From an uncultured Clostridiaceae bacterium (GTDB lineage: Bacteria > Bacillota > Clostridia > Lachnospirales > Lachnospiraceae): a stretch of 6,770 nt of DNA. The stretch covers positions 1 to 6,770 of the forward strand of contig CATKZA010000099.1 in the NCBI GenBank assembly GCA_949841235.1, written 5' to 3'. The notes under the pieces are model-generated. The model was not told where the DNA came from, made no database searches, and saw nothing but the letters and a program-made list of their open reading frames with translations. The translations under genes and the position numbers were made by a program. Each line of letters begins with the position of its first letter. The first letter of the stretch is position 1. Of this stretch, positions 1-6,623 are shown in pieces.

Positions 1-1440
1 CAAGGTAAAGCCCACCTCCTTGAGCCGGAGTGCCTTACTGCTAATCTGCTGGTCGTCAGCCGTCTCCGTAATTTCCAATTCCAACAATTCCTTGCGAATG
101 CCAGATTCCTCTACCAGCTGGGACAATATCTGGATGCACTCGTCATTGTCCCGAAGGTGAATGCGGGATACATTGACGGAGATCGGCGCAGGGGACACCC
201 CTTCCTCCTGGCATCTCCTGATGAAATGGCAAGCCTCGCTCCATATATAATAGTCCACTTTCTTAACAAAGCCATTTTCCTCAATAATCGGAATAAATTG
301 ATTGGGAAAAATCATGCCCCTCTCCGGATGCTGCCAGCGCACCAATGCCTCTGCCCCGATAATCACGTTCTGGGCAATACTGTATTTCGGCTGCAAATAC
401 ATTTGAAACTGCCTCTCGGCAATGGCCAGCTGCATATTCTCCTCAATAAACTTCCTATTGTACAGAGAATCTTTGAATTGCTCTTGGTAAAACAAGATAT
501 TCGTGAGGACATTATTCTTCGCCCTCTTCCTCGCCATGGCCGCCCTGTCTTCCATCTGGCGAAGTTCCATATTGCGATCCTCCACTGTATAAATGCCATA
601 AGACAACTGCAGCTTCACATTCTTATAATAACTAATCCTCTCATCCAATTCCTGAATAAACTCAACCAATTCCTGAGGATCCCCATACTCTGTCACCACC
701 ATGAATACATCACTGCGGAGATTGACAAAAAACTGGTTTTCGTTGCAGTTTTCCCGCAGCTGCCTGATAATAAAATACAATACCTCATCGCCAAACTTTT
801 CACCATACAAGTCATTGACGATTTTGAATTTGCGAATATCGAACTGTATAAATCCTATATCCTTCTTGGATCTAAATAGGAGATTGTTCACATTTCTGTT
901 AAAGCGGTTGCGCTTGCTGACCCGCTTGAGCATGCTCTGCATGTCCTCATTTTGCGGAATATCCTCCAAGGCAATGTTGCTCTCCGTCACTTCTTTGAGA
1001 TACTCCTCCAGCATCTCCTCCAGCAAATGGATACTCACGCTCATGGCAGAAGGGCAGGTCTTTAAGATCAGCCCCTGCTTTCTAATCTCTGCCATCTCTA
1101 CCGGAACCGAAATGTCCTTCCCCAGAATGTCACGACAATTCACCTTGCCGCCCATTTCCTCCCGAAAACGCTGAATAAACTCATCCGTCTTTTTATTGCC
1201 ATACAGTTCCAGTTCCCTATCCTGGGAATCATAGAACCCAAGTCCCATGCCCAGAACCATCAAAGCCGCCGTAATGCAGCCGCAGGTACCGCCCTGGCGC
1301 ATCCCTCCTCCAAAGCAGGTGCTGACCTTGAATGCCGTCTTTAAATCCAGCCCGAAATCCCCCGCAAAAGCCCCGAATAGAGCCTGAGAGCAATGATACT
1401 GCTGTAGCAATAACTGCTCCGCTTTCTCCAAATGCGTCAT
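1..1440 (-). CDS. C_GCAxxG_C_C cysteine domain fused to degenerate GGDEF and EAL domains (5' part, runs off left edge)
   Basis: Reading leftward from ATG at 1438-1440, 480 codons stay open to the window edge. Residues about 1-145 match the C_GCAxxG_C_C family: HCSQALF (C17), CFGGGMRQGGTCGC (C42, C53, C55), NCRDILG (C102) and KTCPSAM (C129). A helical linker follows. Residues about 190-310 form a GGDEF-like domain that keeps FDIRKFKIVND and GEKFGDEVL, but RSDVF (242-246) stands at the GGDEF signature, so cyclase activity is unlikely. The EAL domain starts near 325, with QPKYS, EAL (364-366), SVNVS (N423) and LEITET (E456, E459). The window ends just before the expected DDFG motif. EAL domains hydrolyse cyclic di-GMP; the residues visible here are compatible with activity. 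The start has GGGGG about 7 bases upstream, and an in-frame TAG lies at about 1519-1521. No membrane segment is visible, so it is probably cytosolic. The cysteine domain may sense redox state or bind metal; that role is inference. Confidence 0.9.
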   Translation of the reverse strand, partial: MTHLEKAEQLLLQQYHCSQALFGAFAGDFGLDLKTAFKVSTCFGGGMRQGGTCGCITAALMVLGMGLGFYDSQDRELELYGNKKTDEFIQRFREEMGGKVNCRDILGKDISVPVEMAEIRKQGLILKTCPSAMSVSIHLLEEMLEEYLKEVTESNIALEDIPQNEDMQSMLKRVSKRNRFNRNVNNLLFRSKKDIGFIQFDIRKFKIVNDLYGEKFGDEVLYFIIRQLRENCNENQFFVNLRSDVFMVVTEYGDPQELVEFIQELDERISYYKNVKLQLSYGIYTVEDRNMELRQMEDRAAMARKRAKNNVLTNILFYQEQFKDSLYNRKFIEENMQLAIAERQFQMYLQPKYSIAQNVIIGAEALVRWQHPERGMIFPNQFIPIIEENGFVKKVDYYIWSEACHFIRRCQEEGVSPAPISVNVSRIHLRDNDECIQILSQLVEESGIRKELLELEITETADDQQISSKALRLKEVGFTL

Positions 1441-1568
1441 AAATAACCCCCATATATTCCATATCCCGCCACAAAATGCAGAATGTATGCATTTCAACGC
1501 TGAAAGCGCTGCTTGTTACTATGAGCGGCAAAGCCATGAATAATAACCCTTCGCCATATATGCCACCT

Positions 1569-1574
1569 ATTATA
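1569..1574 (-). promoter_or_regulatory. Possible -10 box for the leftward cysteine/GGDEF/EAL gene
   Basis: Read on the minus strand, this is a perfect TATAAT about 130 bases upstream of the ATG at 1440. The hexamer at 17-bp spacing (1592-1597) reads AAAATG, a poor -35. There is no extended TG motif. The call therefore rests on the -10 hexamer, the AT-rich setting and the position in a divergent intergenic region. Transcription would start near 1562 and leave an untranslated leader of about 120 bases. Confidence 0.35.
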
Positions 1575-1676
1575 ATCTAACACATTACTGACATTTTTTA
1601 AACCATTTGCCCCAAGGAAGGTCGCCCATTTTCGGCGATAACCTATCCATTTTCACCCGTTTGCAAAAAAATACCA

Positions 1677-1706
1677 TTGACAAATGCCCCATTGTTAAGA
1701 TAGAAT
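1677..1706 (+). promoter_or_regulatory. Sigma-A-type promoter for the T-box/ileS transcript
   Basis: A perfect -35 TTGACA (1677-1682) is followed by an 18-bp spacer and a -10 TAGAAT (1701-1706), one mismatch from consensus. Initiation near 1713 would start the transcript a few bases before the T-box leader, the expected arrangement for tRNA-controlled attenuation. Confidence 0.75.
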
Positions 1707-1885
1707 GAGAAAAACGTTGAAAGAGACAGTAGTATTGATGCAGAATTCACAGAGAGTCAGGGCAGCTGAGAACTGATAATGGACGCAAAATACGAAGATC
1801 CCTCTGGAGTTGCAGACCGAAAGCATGGCAAGTAGGCTCTGCCGGTACATCCCCCGTTACCGGGATAGCATATGATGGTATGTTC

Positions 1886-1931
1886 ATACAGGTGGTATAA
1901 AAATGAGTCGCGATAGCCCTCATCCTAGTAT
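1886..1931 (+). promoter_or_regulatory. Non-canonical T-box antiterminator
   Basis: ATACAGG (1886-1892) can pair with CCT and GTAT (1924-1931, with A1927 bulged). Inside it, ATGAG (1903-1907) pairs with CTCAT (1919-1923) around an 11-base loop. The asymmetric bulge is TGGTATAAAA (1893-1902), ten bases by this fold, against the family's usual seven-base TGGNACC. The fold uses most of the 5' arm of the terminator, so the two structures exclude each other as the T-box mechanism requires. Pairing was worked out by eye. Confidence 0.65.
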
Positions 1932-1948
1932 AGGATGAGGGCTTATTT
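1915..1948 (+). terminator. T-box intrinsic terminator upstream of ileS
   Basis: AGCCCTCATCCTA (1915-1927) pairs perfectly with TAGGATGAGGGCT (1931-1943) around a GTA triloop, followed by a T-rich run ending at 1948. It overlaps the 3' arm of the antiterminator and is the default OFF structure when tRNA-Ile is charged. Confidence 0.9.
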
Positions 1949-1962
1949 ACTGTATAAGTCCA

Positions 1963-2021
1963 GTACCAAGCGGCAGCACGGCCGTCAAGCTTGCTTGCAA
2001 GGCCGGGCTGACATTTGGTAC
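1963..2021 (+). repeat. Long imperfect hairpin between the T-box terminator and the ileS ribosome binding site
   Basis: GTACCAA (1963-1969) pairs with TTGGTAC (2015-2021). Inside, AGCACGGCC (1975-1983) pairs with GGCCGGGCT (2001-2009) with one A/G mismatch, and CAAG (1986-1989) pairs with CTTG (1994-1997) at the tip. It is markedly more GC-rich than its surroundings and lies after the T-box terminator, so the T-box does not explain it. There is no T-run after it and the Shine-Dalgarno is outside it. It could be a dispersed palindromic repeat or an extra leader structure. Confidence 0.6.
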
Positions 2022-2037
2022 GACAACAGCATATATT

Positions 2038-2044
2038 AAGGAGG
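2038..2044 (+). promoter_or_regulatory. Strong ribosome binding site of ileS
   Basis: AAGGAGG sits seven bases before the ATG at 2052-2054, an ideal Shine-Dalgarno that fixes the ileS start. It indicates that the gene is set up for efficient translation despite the internal TGA. Confidence 0.9.
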
Positions 2045-2051
2045 ATTTACA

Positions 2052-5000
2052 ATGAAGCATCAAGAACTATCCGCCAAGCCAGCTTTGAATCTCATACAGG
2101 AGGAGATTCTGGATTTCTGGAAAGAAGAACAGATTTTTGAAAGATCCGTGGAAGAGCGGACAGGGGAAGAGGTGGTTTTCTATGATGGGCCTCCATTTCC
2201 TACAGGAAAGCCCCATCACGGAACGGTTCTGGTATCCTTTATCAAGGACATGATCGCCAGATACCAGACCATGAAGGGGTACCGGGTTCCCCGGGTGTGG
2301 GGATGGGACTGCCATGGCCTGCCCATCGAAAACCAGGCTGAGACATTGCTCGGCATCAGTGACAAGAACGAAATCGAAAAAAGCCTGGGCATTGACAAAT
2401 TTAATGATAAATGCTTCGAGATTGTGTCAAGCAACAACGAGGCATGGAAAGAGTATGTGGAGCAGATGGCTCGCTGGGTGGACTACGACGGGGCATACAA
2501 AACCATGCATGCGGATTTCATGGAAAGCGTCATGTGGGCCTTCAAGCAATGCTATGACAAGGGATATATCTATCGGGACTACCGGGTCACGCCCTATTGC
2601 ATGCACTGCGAGACATCCCTGTCCATTTCCGACACCAGGGAATCCGATTCCACAAGGCTGAGACAGGATCGGTGGATTATCGCCAGGTTCCAGACAGAAG
2701 AAACCATAGAGGGAAAGCCAGTCTACTTTCTCGCTTGGACTACCACGCCCTGGACGCTTCCCTCCAACCTATGCCTTGCGGTGGGTGAGAACCTGGATTA
2801 CGCTTACGTGGATGTGGGAGATTCCATCTATGTGGCATGCAAGAATACCTTGGCAAACTTTGAAAAGGTATTCGGAAAGCATCCCGCCATCGTGAGGGAA
2901 TGCAAGGGAAGCGACTTGCTGGGGAAATCCTATACGCCATTATTTGACTATTTCGCAGACAAAAAGGCCAATGGGGCATTCCGGGTAGTTTCCGCAGAAT
3001 ATGTGGGTTCGGAGGAAGGCGTGGGCATCGTCCACACGGCTCCCGCCTTTGGAGAAGATGACTACTGGACATGCAAGAACAACCACATTCCTCTTGTCAA
3101 TCCCGTAGATGAAAAAGGACATTTCACAGAAGAGATCACAGATTTTTATGATCCGAGCCAGCAGAAGAATGTAATTGAAATGAATCCCGCAATCATTCGG
3201 TTCCTCTATGAACAGAAAAAGGCCGTAGCAGATGGCACCATTGAACACAACTATCCCCACTGCTGGCGTTGCAAGAGGCCGTTAATTTATAAGGCAATGG
3301 ATGCCTGGTATTTTGACATCGGAAAACTAAAAGACCGCTTAGTGAGGTGCAACGAGGAGATTCATTGGGTGCCGGAAACCGTAAAGCACGGACGCTTCGG
3401 CAACTGACTGGCAGGAGCCAGAGACTGGAATATATCCAGAAACCGATACTGGAGCACCCCCATTCCCATCTGGGAATGCCAAGAATGCGGGGAACGAGTG
3501 GTACTTGGCAGCATCGAGGAAATTTTCCAGGCAAGCGGCATCCGCCTGACCAATCTTCACAGACAGTACATGGATTCCGTCACATTTCCGTGCAAATGCT
3601 GCGGAAATACCATGCATCGTGTGCCGGAGGTGCTGGACTGCTGGTTTGAGAGCGGCTCCGTGCCCTTTGCCCAGAAGCATTATCCCTTTGAAAATAAGAA
3701 ATGGTTTGAATCCCATTTCCCCAGCGATTTCATCGTGGAGTATACCGGGCAGATCCGCTGCTGGTTTTATTATCTGCATGTGTTATCCGTGGCACTGTTT
3801 GATAAGCCCGCATTTCAGAACTGCATCGTCCATGGCACGATTTTGGCGAAGGATGGGAAAAAACTTTCCAAGTCCTCCAAGAACTATACAGACCCCATGC
3901 ATCTGATGAAGCAGTACGGGACGGACGCTTTCCGCCTCTATCTGTACCAGACCAATGCCATGCTGATTGGAGACTTGCTATTTGACGAGGCTGGCATCCA
4001 GGATGCGTACCAGCAAATCATCCTGCCCTACTGGAACGCATGTAATTTCTATATTTCCTATGCAAATATAGACGGCTTCCTTCCCGGGCAATGCATCGAA
4101 CCTTCCTCTGACAACCAGCTGGATCAATGGATGCTGGCCAAATTGCATGAAACCCGACGGCTGATCACTGAAAATATGGATGCCTATCAGGTCAATAAAT
4201 ATGTGGAATACTTGGCATCCCTGATTGATGGCTTGACAAACTGGTATATCCGGCGTTCCAGGAGACGCTTTTGGAGCAATGGCATGTCCGGGGATAAGGA
4301 AAATGCCTATGAAACCCTATACTATGTCCTGGTATGCACCACCAAGCTTTTTGCACCGGTAGCGCCCATTATATCGGAAAAGATGTACAAAGTGCTGACA
4401 GGCGGCTTTTCTGTGCATCTGGAAAAATGGCCTGAAATTCCCAAAGCATTTGCAAACGAGGACTTGATTGCCCATGTTGCCCTAGTGCGGGAAATCATTT
4501 ATCTGGCTCGCTCCATCCGCAATAGAAACCGGATAAAGAACCGACAGCCATTAAGCTGCTTAAAAGTTGCATTGCCAGATCCATCCAAGAATGTAGTCAT
4601 CACAGCATTCAAGGATACCATTGCGGAAGAATTGAATGTAAAGGATGTGGTGCTTCTGGATGAGGCAGAAAATATTGCAGAGGTGAAATATGCCCCCAAT
4701 TTCCAAGAAATCCGTGACAGATACCCTCAGCAGATCCCTGAGATTATCCGAGCGGTTAAGAGCGGCAAATTTCAACTGGGGAAAGAAACAGTCGTTTTAC
4801 AGATGGAGCAAGGAGAAGCATCTTTCGATCGGGAGATCATTCTAGTGACATATCAGGCCAGGGAGGGCCAGCATGTGGCTAGCGGCCAAGGCATCGTAGT
4901 ATCTCTGGATCTCACCCTCACCGATGAACTGAAGGCAGAAGGCTTTGCCAGGGACATTGTGAGACATATCCAAGATGCCAGAAAGAAGATCGGCTGCGAT

Positions 5001-5171
5001 ATTGCGGACCACATCTCCCTTGCCTTTGAGGGAGATGTGCCGGAGCAATGGCTGGAATATATCTGCAATGAGACCTTAGGGCAGATCAGCGATGTCCCCT
5101 CCCCGGAGGAAATTGTCGAAATAGAAGGGTATGAACATCACAAAATAAAGATTTTCATGAGCAAAGCCTAA
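2052..5171 (+). pseudogene. ileS: Isoleucyl-tRNA synthetase, interrupted by one in-frame TGA (possibly still expressed)
   Basis: Class I synthetase that would charge tRNA-Ile with isoleucine in the cytosol. One reading frame runs through 1040 codons ending in TAA, normal for IleRS, with a single TGA at codon 452. Residues 1-451 hold GPPFPTG with HHGT (55-58) at the HIGH position, GWDCHGLPIE (84-93), the editing domain with TTTPWTLPSN (230-239) and GIVHTAPAFGEDDY (325-338), and CWRC (404-407). After the TGA, in the same frame, come LAGARDWNISRNRYW, paired cysteines (C476/C479 and C514/C517), EYTGQIRCWFYYLH, the KMSKS-equivalent KLSKS (604-608), the anticodon-binding helical domain (DQWMLAKL, NWYIRRSRRRFW) and the C-terminal region (DELKAEGFARDIV). 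No frameshift or other stop is present. Untreated, the TGA gives a 451-residue fragment (2052-3407); the first in-frame ATG after it is at 3570. The T-box and strong ribosome binding site are intact. Domain style resembles the eukaryote-like IleRS type, often a paralog; that is inference. Confidence 0.9.
3405..3407 (+). other. In-frame TGA at a conserved Trp codon of ileS
   Basis: The codons read GGC AAC TGA CTG GCA, where the family expects Gly-Asn-Trp-Leu (the GRFGNWL stretch before the R-x-W-x-I-S-R-N-R-Y-W block). One G-to-A change from TGG explains it. The next base is C, a context known to be leaky in bacteria, and tRNA-Trp is the usual near-cognate reader of TGA. A short hairpin, CTGGC (3408-3412) with GCCAG (3417-3421), follows immediately. 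Other Trp codons in the gene are TGG, so this is not a reassigned code. It may be a real mutation, a leaky stop or a base-calling error. Confidence 0.9.
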
Positions 5172-5172
5172 A

Positions 5173-5193
5173 AAACGAATAGATTTTTCGTTT
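5173..5193 (+). terminator. Small AT-rich hairpin just after the ileS stop
   Basis: AAACGAA (5173-5179) pairs with TTCGTTT (5187-5193) around a seven-base loop, starting two bases after the ileS TAA. It is AT-rich and lacks a clean T-run, so it is at best a weak terminator or a 3' end stabiliser ahead of the stronger hairpin at 5242. Confidence 0.3.
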
Positions 5194-5241
5194 ATAACAA
5201 TAGATTGCAGGCATCACCAGCAAACATATTGTCATGAATAA

Positions 5242-5283
5242 CATAAAATATTCCGACTTTCTACGAAGCCGGAATATTTTATG
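5242..5283. terminator. Bidirectional terminator between convergent genes
   Basis: CATAAAATATTCCG (5242-5255) is the exact reverse complement of the 14 bases at 5270-5283. Three further pairs (CTT with AAG) lie beyond one mismatch, and the loop is about six bases. Both outer arms end in AT-rich runs that give a T-rich tract on either strand. It lies between ileS and the leftward PaaK-like gene, whose stop codon is only 11 bases away, so it can end transcription from both sides. Confidence 0.88.
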
Positions 5284-5293
5284 ACTAATTGGG

Positions 5294-6556
5294 CTATTTC
5301 TTCTCATCCCCTTTAAACGACCAGAACGTCCTCATCTTTTTCACTGCCCTCTCTGAAGGCATCTCATCCCGAAAACGAAAAGTATAGATACCTTTTTTCA
5401 AGAAATCATGAGGGAGCCTTTCTTGAAAGATTCGCTTAAACTCCTCCTGTACTTCCTGTTGTTCCAGCAGTTTCCTATCCTTTGTCAATATGGTCACAAT
5501 ATAACTAAAATATCCTGTCTGTTCCACCTGGTACTGGAGCATCTCCACCTCCATGCTATTCATTACACACTGAAAGGCATATGTAAATTCATAGGGCGGA
5601 ATGTCTATATCCTGATCCACTCGAATCATGTCATTCCTCTTCGCCTTTGTCAGCCTCAGTATTCTGCCCGGATGACCGCAGGAACATTTTTTCGTAGAAA
5701 TCTTTCCCCTGTCTCCCAGACTATAACGCACAAAAGGCATAAGGGTATTGTGGAGCGAAGTCAATACGATATCGCCCTCCTCTCCGTCTGGGAGCACCTT
5801 CTGCCCATCCATAATCTCTGCAAAGACATTGTCCTCCAGCAGATGCATATGTCCCTCCGGACATTCATAAGCAATGGCATTCATCTCATAACTTCCATAT
5901 ATATTCACAGTTTTGCAGTGAAAGGCCTTCTCAATCTGCTTCCTCTGCTTGTCTGTCACCCATTCCCCGATGAGTTCCACGCATTTCAGCGACGGAATCT
6001 CCTTTGCCTTGCCCTTGCTGATATAATCGGCAAATAGCAACGCCACACTGGGTGGCATCAAAATCCACTTGGGTTCATAATTGCGCATTTCCTGATAAAT
6101 CCTCTCTACCCTGTCCTCAGTGAGTCCCAGCACGGAAAATCCCAAATCCTTTCTGTTGCTCCGAGGATCTCTGGCTGTCCCTTCGTCGCAAAAATCTGGA
6201 TACATATGAAAAAAACAACTCTTGTCCTGAACTTTCAACCCATAAAACCTACTACGGCAATCCCATAGCGGGGACACAGAGGAAATCATGTCCTTCACGC
6301 TCCATGGTATCCCCATAAACATTCCATTGGAGCCAGAAGACATGTCGTAAATCCTCTGATTGCCTTCGGGAGAAGACTGGGAAGAGGAAGGAATGACGCA
6401 CTCATCTGCGCAGACCATCTGCCTCCTATCTACAACCGGCACCTTCGTCCAATCCTCCATCAAATCCTCAGCGGAGGCCTTCTTCTTCTGTAATAGTGAT
6501 TGGTAAAATGGCGACTGCGTATAAGCATATCGTAACATTTCCTTCTCTCTTTCCAT
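5294..6556 (-). CDS. PaaK/CapK-like adenylate-forming enzyme (phenylacetate-CoA ligase family)
   Basis: A complete 420-residue protein, close to the usual 420-450 of the PaaK/CapK branch of the ANL adenylating superfamily. These enzymes activate a carboxylic acid with ATP, usually for transfer to CoA or another acceptor. Visible motifs are YDMSSGSNGMFMGIP (70-84; ATP phosphate-binding A3 loop), VELIGEWVTDKQRKQIEKAF (193-212), YGSYE (220-224; A5, normally YGxxE), GDIVLTSLHNTLMPFVRYSLGD (261-282; A7/A8 region with the usual RY..GD) and CSCGHPGRILRLTKAKRND (291-309). The small C-terminal domain ends in SERAVKKMRTFWSF. The GR of the usual GR.DD hinge reads KR.D here, a mild divergence. There is no signal peptide or membrane segment. 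GGAG lies about 8 bases before the ATG, which supports the start. The substrate cannot be read from the sequence. An upstream gene ends 67 bases away on the same strand, so the two probably form an operon with its promoter outside the window. Confidence 0.88.
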   Translation of the reverse strand: MEREKEMLRYAYTQSPFYQSLLQKKKASAEDLMEDWTKVPVVDRRQMVCADECVIPSSSQSSPEGNQRIYDMSSGSNGMFMGIPWSVKDMISSVSPLWDCRSRFYGLKVQDKSCFFHMYPDFCDEGTARDPRSNRKDLGFSVLGLTEDRVERIYQEMRNYEPKWILMPPSVALLFADYISKGKAKEIPSLKCVELIGEWVTDKQRKQIEKAFHCKTVNIYGSYEMNAIAYECPEGHMHLLEDNVFAEIMDGQKVLPDGEEGDIVLTSLHNTLMPFVRYSLGDRGKISTKKCSCGHPGRILRLTKAKRNDMIRVDQDIDIPPYEFTYAFQCVMNSMEVEMLQYQVEQTGYFSYIVTILTKDRKLLEQQEVQEEFKRIFQERLPHDFLKKGIYTFRFRDEMPSERAVKKMRTFWSFKGDEKK

Positions 6557-6623
6557 ACAAATTCTCCTTCCCCTGCGAAAGTTCTCCTACCCTCGCATTT
6601 CAATCAATACCTTCAACTTGTTC
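6557..6623 (-). promoter_or_regulatory. Short intergenic gap with the ribosome binding site of the PaaK-like gene
   Basis: On the minus strand the gap ends GGGGAAGGAGAATTTGT immediately before the ATG at 6554-6556, giving a good Shine-Dalgarno (AAGGAG) about eight bases from the start. I see no terminator hairpin or clear promoter in the gap, which supports co-transcription with the upstream gene. Confidence 0.6.

Larger units (their letters stand above)
1713..1948 (+). ncRNA. T-box riboswitch leader, isoleucine specifier
   Basis: Successive T-box elements are visible: AGAGAG (1751-1756) on the 5' side of stem I; ATC at 1798-1800, just before CCTCTGGAGTTGCAGACCGA, in the specifier-loop position; and AAGTAGG (1830-1836) leading to a stem III hairpin with ATCCC (1849-1853) pairing GGGAT (1862-1866) and the usual CGTTA in its loop. 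The antiterminator has GGTGGT (1891-1896) and the attenuator follows. ATC is an isoleucine codon, and TGGT pairs with the ACCA end expected of tRNA-Ile with discriminator A; both agree with the downstream ileS. In this family, uncharged tRNA stabilises the antiterminator and lets transcription continue. The odd feature is that the usual TGGNACCGCG bulge is not intact: TGGTATAAAA occupies it. The 5' end is inferred from the promoter. The base after the specifier is C rather than the common purine, which slightly weakens that assignment. Confidence 0.88.

Noticed and set aside
157..879. Long plus-strand open frame of 240 codons
   Set aside because: It is antisense to the GGDEF and EAL domains, which read clearly on the minus strand. 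The plus-strand translation has no recognisable domain and a composition rich in Leu, Ile and His.
1229..1537. Minus-strand open frame of 102 codons starting upstream of the real gene
   Set aside because: It overlaps the C_GCAxxG_C_C domain in another frame. The cysteine motifs and the good ribosome site belong to the frame starting at 1440.
3405..3421. Selenocysteine insertion at the TGA
   Set aside because: The position is a conserved Trp, not Cys. The hairpin loop begins only six bases after the TGA, closer than bacterial SECIS elements allow. A selenoprotein reading has no support.
3405..3498. A frameshift splitting ileS into two genes
   Set aside because: Codons on both sides of the stop are in the same frame (2052 and 3498 differ by a multiple of three), and the sequence between translates to the expected conserved block. 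It is a point stop, not a frameshift.
3498..5171. Independent translation start of a downstream IleRS fragment at GTG 3498
   Set aside because: There is no well-spaced ribosome site. The start would fall inside the zinc-binding region and lose the conserved block after the TGA, so a separate functional half-enzyme is unlikely.
2052..5171. Reassigned genetic code with TGA read as Trp
   Set aside because: The gene's other Trp codons are TGG and only one TGA occurs in more than 6 kb of coding sequence.
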